The notes under the pieces were generated by a model, which had not been told where the DNA came from, did no database searches, and saw only the letters and a program-made list of their open reading frames with translations. From assembly GCF_033406955.1 (NCBI RefSeq), contig NZ_CP137734.1:868001-932000 (forward strand): 64,000 nt of DNA, read 5' to 3'. This document shows, in pieces, positions 25,507 to 33,362 of this stretch; positions within the stretch are counted from its first letter, which is position 1, and every line of letters starts with the position of its first letter. Made by a program: the position numbers and the translations under genes. The stretch comes from Streptomyces violaceoruber (GTDB lineage: Bacteria > Actinomycetota > Actinomycetes > Streptomycetales > Streptomycetaceae).

Positions 25507-27327
25507 TCAGGCGGGTTGGGGCTCGGGCAGTTCCATGAGCCACGGCAGGGCGCCGCGGTCGCCCGCACCGAGGCGGGTGTAGGCGCCGTAGAGGTGGTTG
25601 CCGACGGTGCGGACGGAGAGGGTCAGCCGCTCCGCGATCTGCCGGTTGCTCAGGCCCGCGGCGGCGAGCGTGACGATCTGCCGCTGCCGGGCGGTGAGTT
25701 CGCCGAGCACCAGTCCGGACAGCGCGGGGGTGCGGGCGCCCTGGCAGCGTCGGGCGAGGGCGGCGGCCCGGGTCCGCGCGGTGCGGGCGGCCCGCGGATC
25801 GCGGTGGACGGGGACCGCCTGGGCGCTCGCCTCGGCCGCGAACAACAGGAATCCGCGCCGCTCCAACTCGTCGGCGACCCGGTCGAGCGCGGGTCCGTCC
25901 GCGCGCGCGAGGGCGTCGGCGTGCGCGGCGAAGACGCCGGTCAGCCGGCCGACCGCGCGCTCGGGCGCACCGAGCCGGACGGCGTCGTACGGGTCGCCCC
26001 GGCCGGCCGTCCGGACCGCCTCGTCGAGGTCGCCGCGCGCGGCGGCGGCCCAGGCGACGGCGGCCTCCTGGCCACCCCGCGCCCCGTCGCCCGACTGCGC
26101 GGTGGCCAGTGCGAGTTCGGTACGGCAGTCCGGGTCGTCGGGGTGGGTCCGCAGGCCCTCGCGGGCCCAGGCCGCGGCGTCGCGCAGCCCCCCGCCCAAC
26201 CGGGCGAACCGGGCCCGCAGCGCCGCGTACCCGGCCGGCAGCGGCACACCCTCGGCGGCCAGCCACTCCCCCACGGGCGCCTCGACCGGCCGTACGTCGG
26301 CCTGCTCGACGCGCAGGGCGAGGGCGGCCCGCTCCGCCTCCAGGGCGGGACCGGTCCGGTCCGCGGTGCGGACGGCCAGGCGCCGGGCCCGCAGTCGGCC
26401 CGCGGCGGCGCGCAGCACCGGTCCGTGCAGGGGGTGCGCGAGGCGCCCGGCGCCGTGGTCGTCGACGGTGACCAGGCCTTCGGCCTCCAGGTTCTCCAGG
26501 ATCCGTATGTCGAGCGCGTCCGGGTCCAGGTCCAGGGGCAGGGGCTCGGCGAAGGCGAGCCGTTCGAGCGTCTCCCGCTCCTCGGTGCGGGGGCGGTCGA
26601 GTACCTGAGCGGTGCGCTCGCGGACCGCCGGGGTGATCGGCACCGGTCCGCGCCACGCCCACTGGTCCGTGTCCGGCACCGGCACGAGCAGGCCGCTCTC
26701 GCGGACGGCGGCCAGCAGGTGGCGCAGCAGCCGCAGGTCTCCCCGGCACAGGCGGTGCAACCGGTCGACGGTGAGCGGCTCCAGGGAAGTGTCCGCGCCG
26801 GCCGCGAGCAGTTCGGCGGTCTCCTCGCGGGGCAGCGGTTCCAGGGCGAGGCGCGGCAGCAGCTCACCGGACCACAGCCGGGACACGGCGTCCGGTACGG
26901 AGGCGCCGTCGGTGGCGACGACCAGGAGGCGGGTACGGCCGTGCACGGCGAGCTGGTGCACGAGGGCGGCCGACGCGGAGTCGAGCAGGTGCGCGTCGTC
27001 GACCAGCAGCAGCCGTACGCCGGACAGGAGGTGTACCGCGCGGTGCAGGGTGATCCCCTCGGGCAGCAGGTGGGCGAAGGCTGCGAAGGGGACGTCCCGG
27101 GTCTCGGGCGTCCCGGCGGCACGGGCGCGGTCGGTGCCGCGTACGGCCTCCGTCACCAGCCTGGTCTTGCCCGCGCCCGCCGGACCCGTCACCACGAGGC
27201 CGCCCCGTCCGGCCGCCACGGACCCGCGCACCAGCTCCAGTTCGTCCGCCCGCCCGGTGAACGGCCAGGGGGTCTCCAGCCTCTTCGCGTCCCGCAGAGA
27301 AGTCGTCACGGCAACATGAGTCGGCAT
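25507..27327 (-). CDS. LuxR-family regulator with AAA ATPase domain (SCO6993/AbsR2-like)
   Basis: A 606-residue large ATP-binding LuxR-type regulator. Walker A (TGPAGAGKT) lies near residue 46 and Walker B (LLLVDDAH) near 105. The C-terminal GerE/LuxR helix-turn-helix (LTARQRQIVTLAAAGLSNRQ, then RTVGNHLY) is at about 535-590. Of two in-frame ATGs, 27327 has an AGGG tract at good spacing, and it gives the same length (606) I recall for S. coelicolor SCO6993, reported to repress antibiotic pathway regulators. The gene is divergent from a zinc-protease-like gene across a 13-bp palindrome. The orthology is from memory, not a search. Confidence 0.85.
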   Translation of the reverse strand: MPTHVAVTTSLRDAKRLETPWPFTGRADELELVRGSVAAGRGGLVVTGPAGAGKTRLVTEAVRGTDRARAAGTPETRDVPFAAFAHLLPEGITLHRAVHLLSGVRLLLVDDAHLLDSASAALVHQLAVHGRTRLLVVATDGASVPDAVSRLWSGELLPRLALEPLPREETAELLAAGADTSLEPLTVDRLHRLCRGDLRLLRHLLAAVRESGLLVPVPDTDQWAWRGPVPITPAVRERTAQVLDRPRTEERETLERLAFAEPLPLDLDPDALDIRILENLEAEGLVTVDDHGAGRLAHPLHGPVLRAAAGRLRARRLAVRTADRTGPALEAERAALALRVEQADVRPVEAPVGEWLAAEGVPLPAGYAALRARFARLGGGLRDAAAWAREGLRTHPDDPDCRTELALATAQSGDGARGGQEAAVAWAAAARGDLDEAVRTAGRGDPYDAVRLGAPERAVGRLTGVFAAHADALARADGPALDRVADELERRGFLLFAAEASAQAVPVHRDPRAARTARTRAAALARRCQGARTPALSGLVLGELTARQRQIVTLAAAGLSNRQIAERLTLSVRTVGNHLYGAYTRLGAGDRGALPWLMELPEPQPA

Positions 27328-27333
27328 ACTCAT

Positions 27334-27346
27334 CCCTGATACAGGG
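27334..27346. promoter_or_regulatory. Palindrome between LuxR regulator and metalloprotease-like gene
   Basis: CCCTGATACAGGG is a perfect inverted repeat (CCCTG/CAGGG around ATA) directly upstream of the LuxR-family start, in a 72-base divergent gap. The AGGG of one arm also serves as ribosome binding site for the regulator, so a bound protein could block both genes. The operator role is inferred. Confidence 0.4.
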
Positions 27347-27399
27347 TGACTTGAGTACCCCCCGACTCAGGCGCCGGGACCGGCCCGGACGGCACCCTG

Positions 27400-28485
27400 A
27401 TGCCCATGACCGCACGCTACTGCTCGCTCGCGCGGCAGCCTGCCCCGGTGCTTCCGCCGGGGCTGGCCGCCGAGCGCGTCGCCGCGCTCGTCGGCGGGCA
27501 GCGGATGTGGGCCAACGCCACCGTGCTGCACTACTGCTTCCTCGGCGGGGACACCGACGCCTCGGTCGTCCCGATGCCGGGCACCGGACGGCCGCGGCGG
27601 GGTTCGTGGGCGGGGACCGAGGAGCAGCGGGACGTGGTGCGCGACTGCTTCCGGGAGTGGCGCGACCTGGGCATCGGGCTCGGCCTCGAAGAGGTCCGCG
27701 ACCGGTCGGAGGCGGAGCTGCGCATCGGCTTCCAGCCCGGCGACGGGTCCTGGTCGGCGGTGGGCAAGGACGCGCTCGGGGTCGGTCTGAACGACCGTAC
27801 GATGAACTTCGGCTGGGACCTGACCGCGCCGGGCGAGCGCGCGACGGCCCTGCACCAGATCGGGCACGCGCTCGGCATGCTGCACGAGCACCAGAGCCCG
27901 TTCGCGGGCATCCTGTGGGACGACGAGGCCGTCTACGCCGAGCTGGCGGGCCCGCCCAACCACTGGAGCCGGGAGCGGACCTTCCACAACATCCTGCGCA
28001 AGCTCGACGGCGACGAGGCCAACGGCCCGGTCTGGGACCCGCAGTCGATCATGGAGTACCCGTTCTCCTCGGGCCTGATACTGGAGCCCGAGCACTACCG
28101 TTCCGGCCTGCGTCCGCCCGGTACGCTCTCCGCCGCCGACAAGGAGTTCGCCCTGCGCTGGTACCCGCCCACCGGCCGGCCCGGTCCGCTGGTGCCGTTC
28201 CGCTCGGTGCCGCTGGGGCTCGGGCCCGGTGAGCAGGCCGACTTCCGTGTGGATCCGCCGGAGACCCGCGAGTACACCGTGGGCACCTTCGGTGACAGCG
28301 ACGCCGTCGTCGTCGTCTTCGAGGAGCGGGACGGTGTGCCCCGCTACTTCGCCGGACAGGACGACGGGGGAACCCCCCTCAACGCCACGATCAGGGCCCG
28401 TTTCGTCAAGGGCCGCCGCTATGTCGTCCGGGTGCGCCTGTACTCCTCGTGGGGTGCGGGCGAGACGGCGGTCATGTACTGGTGA
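27400..28485 (+). CDS. Astacin/matrixin-like zinc protein with altered catalytic residue
   Basis: 361 residues. The N-terminal ~265 residues form a zincin fold. The expected HExxHxxGxxH motif is present as HQIGHALGMLHEH, with zinc ligands His152, His156 and His162, but residue 153 is Gln (codon CAG) instead of catalytic Glu. A Met-turn SIMEY follows at about 216-220. A C-terminal ~100-residue beta-rich domain (GLGPGEQADFRV, FEERDGVPRYFAGQ) resembles a PPC-type domain. No signal peptide is seen. Zinc binding is likely kept, but peptidase activity is doubtful. It is divergent from the LuxR regulator and may be the absR1 counterpart of S. coelicolor, which I recall only by position. Confidence 0.8.
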   Translation: MPMTARYCSLARQPAPVLPPGLAAERVAALVGGQRMWANATVLHYCFLGGDTDASVVPMPGTGRPRRGSWAGTEEQRDVVRDCFREWRDLGIGLGLEEVRDRSEAELRIGFQPGDGSWSAVGKDALGVGLNDRTMNFGWDLTAPGERATALHQIGHALGMLHEHQSPFAGILWDDEAVYAELAGPPNHWSRERTFHNILRKLDGDEANGPVWDPQSIMEYPFSSGLILEPEHYRSGLRPPGTLSAADKEFALRWYPPTGRPGPLVPFRSVPLGLGPGEQADFRVDPPETREYTVGTFGDSDAVVVVFEERDGVPRYFAGQDDGGTPLNATIRARFVKGRRYVVRVRLYSSWGAGETAVMYW

Positions 28486-28961
28486 CCGCGCGGCTCACAA
28501 GCACCCGTGCGCCGTGGCCACAGACCGGCGCCGGGGGCCGGTCGCGGCGCGCGCCGCCTTCGGGGGAGGGCGACGCGCGCCGCGGCACACGCCGTGTCCG
28601 CCGCTGGGGGGCGGCGGGCACGGCGATTTCCGGATCGCTCGTCCCGTCGGGCGGGACGGCCCGCGAGGTGGCGGCCGAAGGCCGGGCGGGCGGTCGGGCG
28701 CCGCTCCAGGAGGCCCGGCACGCCGGGCAGCGCCGCGGGGCCGGCGTACGGCGGCCGCAGGGCGGAGTACCCGCCGTCGGGGCAGTCGGGGCGCGGTGCC
28801 AGGAGGGTCGCCGGACAGATTTCGTCCAGGCCGAGAAGGCGGTGCGCGACGGCGTTGCCCGGACAGTCGTCGTGGCCGGGTGAGAGGGGAGGCGGTTGCG
28901 GCGCCGAAGAGGCGTCAAGTAGGTGTCCGCCCACCGCGAAGAGGCCGGGGAGGCCAAGAGA
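28486..28961. other. Intergenic stretch without a supported gene
   Basis: About 475 bases between the zinc protein and the tRNA terminator. Several open frames exist on both strands, but their translations are Arg/Gly/Pro-rich without recognisable motifs or plausible ribosome binding sites. It may hold an eroded gene or the 3' region of the upstream transcript. Confidence 0.5.
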
Positions 28962-28998
28962 AAGGGGTCCCCGCGAGCTTTCGCCCGCGAAGACCCTT
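28962..28998 (-). terminator. Terminator of tRNA-Pro (first copy)
   Basis: Read on the minus strand, AAGGGTCTTCGCGGGCG pairs with a complementary arm ending GACCCCTT and is followed by TCTCTT. It begins 9 bases after the 3' end of the tRNA-Pro gene. Confidence 0.7.
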
Positions 28999-29006
28999 CG
29001 CAACCG

Positions 29007-29080
<74 letters not shown>

Positions 29081-29198
29081 GTGCGCGATCCGGGTTCGCC
29101 GTGATCGCGCTGGTCAAGCCTACCCCATGCGCGCGGCGGGGCGGAGTCGCCGGCCGGCCCCTCCCCTCCGGGGCGGCCGGCGACGTGGAGGGGGCGCG

Positions 29199-29640
29199 CT
29201 ACCCGGTCCCGGGCGGCCTGATCCCGGACGGCGCCGCCCGCTCGGTGAGGTCGCGCCACACCTTCGGTGCCACCGGTACCCCGTCGGCGACGCGTTCCAC
29301 GTCGCGGGCGGTGCTGCGTTCGCCGGGGTAGTACACCCCGTCGGCGCCGTGCGCCAACGGCGGGCCCTTCAGGGTGCCGAGGGTCTCGTCGACGGCGGCC
29401 GTGAAGTCCGCGGTGCTCCCGCCGCCCCCGCCCCCGGACCGGGGCTCAGTCCCGAAGGCGGCCGGGTCGCGGGCGATCGGCAGGGCGTTCTGGCGCCGAC
29501 CAGGACGCTGGTCGGCAGTTCGAGGGCCAGGGACATGCCGGATCCCTTGGCACCGCCGAGCGGGAGCGGCAGGACGGCGAGCGAGGGGCCGGTGGTGGGC
29601 GTGCCGTCCGCGGTGACGCCGGCGTTGTCCGGCAGCGGGC
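29199..29640 (-). pseudogene. Remnant of Ldh-family malate/lactate dehydrogenase
   Basis: C-terminal fragments of a malate/L-lactate/ureidoglycolate dehydrogenase (Ldh_2 family). In one frame, PLPLGGAKGSGMSLALELPT (near 29560) matches the conserved cofactor-loop region. After a frameshift near 29490, a second frame continues with QNALPIARDPAAFG and VYYPGERSTARDVERVADG to a stop at 29199. The expected residues between these blocks are partly missing and the N-terminal half is absent. A Gly-rich stretch (SGGGGGGS) replaces normal sequence. The gene is broken and unlikely to be functional. Boundaries are approximate. Confidence 0.65.
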
Positions 29641-29778
29641 GTTCCCCACCTGTTCCGCGACGTGGCGGACACGCCGCTGCGCCTCCCGTGGGTGTGCTCC
29701 TCGGGCCACGTGACGCGGACGTTCACCGAGACGGGCCGGACGGTGGAGCATCTGTCGGCGGCGGTGCGGATGGGATGA
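29641..29778 (+). pseudogene. C-terminal gene fragment of unknown family
   Basis: An open stretch ending in TGA at 29776-29778, read as [20 protein letters not shown], then [21 protein letters not shown]. The composition looks like real protein, but no start codon or upstream domain exists: the frame runs directly into the oppositely oriented dehydrogenase remnant. I could not assign a family. It is probably the 3' end of a gene truncated by a deletion or rearrangement. Confidence 0.45.
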
Positions 29779-29832
29779 TCACATCGCGAGACACCTTTGC
29801 GTCACGCCGCCCACCAGGCGTTACCTCGCACG

Positions 29833-30810
29833 GTGCGAACCGAAAGTACTGCGAACAACGAACACGACGAACACCTCGGTGCCGACGCCACCGGCGACCG
29901 CTCCGCGCGGCGTGCCGTGACCGTCTTCCCGGTCCTCGTCCTCCTGGCCGGCGCCCTCGGCCTGCTGCTCCCCGGCAGTTTCACCGGGTGGAGCGAGGCG
30001 GTGCCGTACCTGCTGGGCGTCGTGATGTTCTGCATGGGCATCACGATGACCCCGGAGGACTTCCGCGGAGTCGTGAAGCGCCCCTGGGCGGTGGCGCTCG
30101 GGCTCGTCGCGCACTACGTCATCATGCCGGGGCTCGGCTGGGCGATCGCCCACCTGCTCGACCTGCCGCCGCAGCTCGCCGCCGGCGTCATCCTGGTGGG
30201 CTGCGCGCCCAGCGGTACGGCCTCCAACGTGGTGACCTACCTGGCCCGCGGCGACGTCGCGCTGTCCGTCTCCGTCGCGACCGTCTCCACGCTGGTCGCG
30301 CCGCTTGTCACCCCGCCGCTGACACTGCTGCTGGCCGGCGAGTACCTGCCGGTGGACGCCGGGTCCATGGTCACCGACATCCTCAAGACGGTGCTGCTGC
30401 CGGTCCTCGCGGGCGTCGTCGTACGGCTGCTCGCGGGGCGGTACGTGCAGCGGGCGCTGCCCGCGCTGCCCTGGCTGTCCGCGCTGACGATCTCCGTGAT
30501 CGTGGCGGTCGTCGTGGCGGGCAGCGCGGACGCCATCAAGTCGGCCGCGGGGCTGGTGTTCGTCGCCGTCGTGCTGCACAACGGGCTCGGCCTGGCCCTC
30601 GGTTACGGGGCGGGACGTCTCGGGCGGCTGGGCGAGCCCGGCAGCCGTGCCATGGCCTTCGAGGTCGGCATGCAGAACTCCGGCCTCGCCGCGTCGCTGG
30701 CCACCGCCCACTTCAGCCCCCTGGCGGCGCTGCCCGCGGCGGTCTTCTCCGTGTGGCACAACGTGTCCGGCGCGGTGGTGGCCGCGTGGCTGTCGCGCCG
30801 GGGGCGGTGA
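29833..30810 (+). CDS. Bile acid:sodium symporter family transporter
   Basis: A membrane protein of about 325 residues and nine to ten helices, of the BASS/SBF family. Typical motifs: FCMGITMTPEDFRGV near residue 65, GCAPSGTASNVVTYLARGDVAL in the first crossing region, and FEVGMQNSGLAASLA in the second. It likely takes up an organic anion (for example pyruvate- or pantoate-like) with sodium. The start is uncertain: GTG at 29833 is chosen, while a TTG at 29797 would add 12 residues, including a rare TTA codon. Neither has a good ribosome binding site. Confidence 0.85.
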   Translation: MRTESTANNEHDEHLGADATGDRSARRAVTVFPVLVLLAGALGLLLPGSFTGWSEAVPYLLGVVMFCMGITMTPEDFRGVVKRPWAVALGLVAHYVIMPGLGWAIAHLLDLPPQLAAGVILVGCAPSGTASNVVTYLARGDVALSVSVATVSTLVAPLVTPPLTLLLAGEYLPVDAGSMVTDILKTVLLPVLAGVVVRLLAGRYVQRALPALPWLSALTISVIVAVVVAGSADAIKSAAGLVFVAVVLHNGLGLALGYGAGRLGRLGEPGSRAMAFEVGMQNSGLAASLATAHFSPLAALPAAVFSVWHNVSGAVVAAWLSRRGR

Positions 30811-30837
30811 CCTGCGGTCGGCTGAGCGGGGCAGCGC

Positions 30838-30937
30838 CGTTTCGCCAGAGGCGGTGGCCGGCCGCGGGTGCGTCGTGGCTGGTCGCACCCGCGCGGCGGA
30901 GCCGCACGATGTCAGAGCCCCGCGCCCCCTTGGGGAA
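30838..30937. repeat. Streptomyces dispersed intergenic repeat
   Basis: The block with GTTTCGCCAGAGGCGGTGGC, CGTGGCTGGTCGCACCCGCG, CGGCGGAGCCGCA and finally CCCCGCGCCCCTTGGGG matches, from memory, an intergenic element found in many copies in Streptomyces genomes, usually after genes and ending in a GC hairpin. Here it lies between the symporter and the cupin gene, and the hairpin may terminate the symporter transcript. Confidence 0.6.
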
Positions 30938-31051
30938 TTCTGTTCGCGTTCTTCGGCCGCCTTCGGCCGCGACGAAGTGTCGGCCGGCCGGGCCGGATAC
31001 CCCACACCCTGTCTCCCCCGGCGCCCCGCGCGGCCCGGCTACCGTCGCGCC

Positions 31052-31405
31052 ATGACCCACAGCTTCGTTGTACACGTCCCCGACGCCGAGCTCGAACCCG
31101 AGCCGCTCGACCCCGGCCAGATCGTGTCCGGCACGCCCGAGGTGACCGGCAGGGTGGTCTGGGAGTCGCCGGACGGCCGCCGGGTGCGCGGGGTCTGGCA
31201 GATCACCCCCGGCGTGGTCACCGACACGGAGGCGGACGAGATGTTCGTCGTGCTCAGCGGCTCGGCCACCATCGAGGTGGCGGGCGGTCCGACCCTCACG
31301 GTCGGACCGGGCGACCTGGCCGTGCTGCGCGAGGGCGACCGTACGACGTGGACGGTGCACGAGACGCTGCGCAAGGCGTACGCGATCGACCTCGGGCGTC
31401 CGTGA
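31052..31405 (+). CDS. Cupin-domain protein
   Basis: A 117-residue small beta-barrel protein. Conserved cupin features: GVWQITPGVVTDTEADEMF, LSGSATIEV, VGPGDLAVLREGD. The usual metal-binding His of cupin motif 1 (G-x5-HxH) is absent, and Asp/Glu occupy that region, so metal binding is doubtful. The ATG at 31052 is the only start that gives the family length; the longer open frame upstream overlaps the dispersed repeat. Function unknown; enzymes and sugar- or stress-response proteins share this fold. Confidence 0.8.
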   Translation: MTHSFVVHVPDAELEPEPLDPGQIVSGTPEVTGRVVWESPDGRRVRGVWQITPGVVTDTEADEMFVVLSGSATIEVAGGPTLTVGPGDLAVLREGDRTTWTVHETLRKAYAIDLGRP

Positions 31406-31421
31406 GCCGGGTCCCCGGTCT

Positions 31422-31443
31422 TTGTCCTGTCAAAAGGTTGACA
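31422..31443. promoter_or_regulatory. Inositol-cluster operator candidate upstream of Gfo/Idh gene
   Basis: TGTCAAAAGGTTGACA (31428-31443) has perfect 6-bp arms. It is preceded by TTGTCCTGTCAA (31422-31433), whose reverse complement shares CAGGACAA with the palindrome at 34485. A TTGACA hexamer forms the right arm and may be a -35 box, so a bound repressor would block transcription of the gene at 31522. Confidence 0.55.
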
Positions 31444-31521
31444 TGATGCCGACGCCCGCCCAGGGTGGCCTCGGACAGATCACGCAGGACAGATCACGGA
31501 CAGATCCGAAGAGGGGCGCTC

Positions 31522-32685
31522 ATGGTCGAGGCACTCGGTGTCGCCGTCGTCGGTTTCGGCTGGATGGGCCGGGTGCACACCCAGGCGTACGCCCGGGTCC
31601 GCCACCACTATCCGCACCTGGCGCTGCGCCCGGAGCTGGTGACGGTCGCCGAGGAGGTGCCGGGGCGGGCCGAGGAGGCCGCCGCGCAGTTCGGGTTCGC
31701 CTCGACGACCCGGGACTGGCGCGAGGTGGCGGCGGACCCGCGGGTGCACGCGGTGAGCATCACGGCCCCCAATTTCCTGCACCGCGAGATCGCCGTCGCG
31801 ATGGCCGGGGCGGGCAAGCACATCTGGGTGGAGAAGCCGGTCGGCCTGTCGTCCGACGATGCGCGGGCGGTGGCGGACGCCGTGTCCGGGGCCGGTGTGC
31901 AGGGCGCGGTCGGCTTCAACTACCGCAACGCCCCGGCCGTGGAGACCGCCCACCGCCTGATCGCGGCCGGGGAGATCGGCACCGTCACCCATGCCCGCCT
32001 CCGCTTCTTCAGCGACTACGCGGCGCATCCGGAGGGTGCGCTGACCTGGCGTTACGAGCGGGAGCGCGGCGGCAGCGGGGTGCTCGGCGACCTGGCCTCG
32101 CACGGCGCGGACCTGGCTCGGTTCCTGCTCGGCGACATCGCCTCGCTGACCGCCGACACGGCGGTCTTCGTGCCGGAGCGGGCCCGCCCCGCCGCCGCCA
32201 CCGCCGGTCATGCCCGGGCCACGGGCGGCGAGCCGGGCCCGGTCGAGAACGAGGACTACGTCAGCTGCCTGCTGCGTTTCGCCTCCGGCGCCCGCGGTGT
32301 CCTGGAGGCCTGCCGGGTCTCCGTCGGCGAGCAGAACAACTACGGCTTCGAGGTGCACGGCACCACGGGCGCGGTGTTCTGGGACTTCCGCCGCATGAAC
32401 GAGCTGCGCGTCAGCCGCGGCACGGAGTACCAGGACCAGCCCGTGAGCACCGTGTACGTCGGCCCCGGGGACGGCGAGTTCGCCGCGTTCCAGCCGGGGG
32501 CCGCGAACGCCATGGGGTACGACGACCTGAAGGTGGTGGAGGCCCACCGCTTCCTGCGCTCGATCGCGGAGGGCACCCCGTACGGCGCCACCCTGTCGGA
32601 CGCCGTGCACAGTGCGGCCGTACTGGAGGCCATGTCGCGGTCGGCGGAGCGCGGCACCTGGGTCAGTCCCGGGCAGCCCGGGTGA
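31522..32685 (+). CDS. Gfo/Idh/MocA family oxidoreductase
   Basis: A 387-residue NAD(P)-dependent sugar or inositol dehydrogenase. The Rossmann motif VAVVGFGWMGRVH begins at residue 6; the EKP motif (WVEKPVGLSS) has the catalytic Lys105; and GVLGDLASHGADLARFLLG supplies the Asp/His of the active site. The start is ATG at 31522. It lies at the border of the inositol cluster and carries upstream the same kind of TTGACA/TTGTC inverted repeats as the iol genes, so inositol isomers or related polyols are plausible substrates. It is distinct from the IolG candidate at 35771. Confidence 0.87.
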   Translation: MVEALGVAVVGFGWMGRVHTQAYARVRHHYPHLALRPELVTVAEEVPGRAEEAAAQFGFASTTRDWREVAADPRVHAVSITAPNFLHREIAVAMAGAGKHIWVEKPVGLSSDDARAVADAVSGAGVQGAVGFNYRNAPAVETAHRLIAAGEIGTVTHARLRFFSDYAAHPEGALTWRYERERGGSGVLGDLASHGADLARFLLGDIASLTADTAVFVPERARPAAATAGHARATGGEPGPVENEDYVSCLLRFASGARGVLEACRVSVGEQNNYGFEVHGTTGAVFWDFRRMNELRVSRGTEYQDQPVSTVYVGPGDGEFAAFQPGAANAMGYDDLKVVEAHRFLRSIAEGTPYGATLSDAVHSAAVLEAMSRSAERGTWVSPGQPG

Positions 32686-32689
32686 CGGC

Positions 32690-33263
32690 GCCGCGGCGGG
32701 CCCGCATCGCCCACCGGCCCGGCAAGGCCTGGACCGGGACCAGGACGAGCCGGCTCCACAGCGCCGCGGGACCGACGGCCAGGGCGAGCGGGACGCCCCG
32801 TGCGAAGACCACCGTCGTCGCCGTGTCCGGGCCGAAGAGCAGGAAGCCTTCCTCGGGGGCCGTGCCGCTGCACCGCCGGGGCGGGTGACCAGCACGGCGA
32901 GCAGGGCCACGTGGGAGGCGCCCGGGGCGGCGATCGCCGCCGCGTGGACCGCGACGGAGACCGGCTCGTCCCGTACTCGGAGATGAGCTTGGCCGGGAAG
33001 GGAACGAGTGCCGCGACGCCCGGGCCGGCCAGGGACAGCGTGATCACCTGGCCGTCGACCCGCTCGACGAGGCCGAGGATGCGGCGGTGCTCGCGCCGGA
33101 AGGGCCCGAGCCCCAGCAGACTGAGCACGTACGCACCCAGGTTGGGCACGAGATCCCGCAGAGCCGCGTGGCAGGCCGAGGAGTCCAGACCGCTGGGCAC
33201 GGAGAAGTCCAGGACGAGCAGGGTGATCGCGATCGCGAAGACGCCGTCGGCCGGCGCCACCAC
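32690..33263 (-). pseudogene. Frameshifted TMEM175-like (DUF1211) membrane protein
   Basis: The start reads APADGVFAIAITLLVLDFSV, the selectivity-filter helix of bacterial TMEM175 potassium channels (usually FSDGVFAIAITLLVL), and continues through LVPNLGAYVLSLLGLG and REHRRI to LISEYG. There the frame is lost: the continuation PVSVAVHAAAIAAPGAS is in a second frame, and TTVVFARGVPLALAVGPAAL in a third. At least two frameshifts are needed to restore the ~200-residue family length. The first Phe-Ser of the filter is also changed to Pro-Ala. It is most likely a decayed gene. Boundaries are approximate. Confidence 0.7.
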
Positions 33264-33362
33264 CCGCTCGGGACCGCCGGCCGGAGTCGGTTTCCACGTG
33301 CGCCCGCGTGTACGAGCGGCGACGTGGACGGCCGCGTCACCCGGTAGGGGCGGCGGCGCGCG

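Noticed and set aside
28486..28961. Possible small gene between the zinc protein and tRNA-Pro
   Set aside because: Several overlapping frames exist on both strands, but none has a convincing start, motif or coding bias.
31052..31405. IolH- or IolB-like function for the cupin
   Set aside because: It is a short single-domain cupin without the metal His motif and is far from the iol operon; the true IolB is at 43549.
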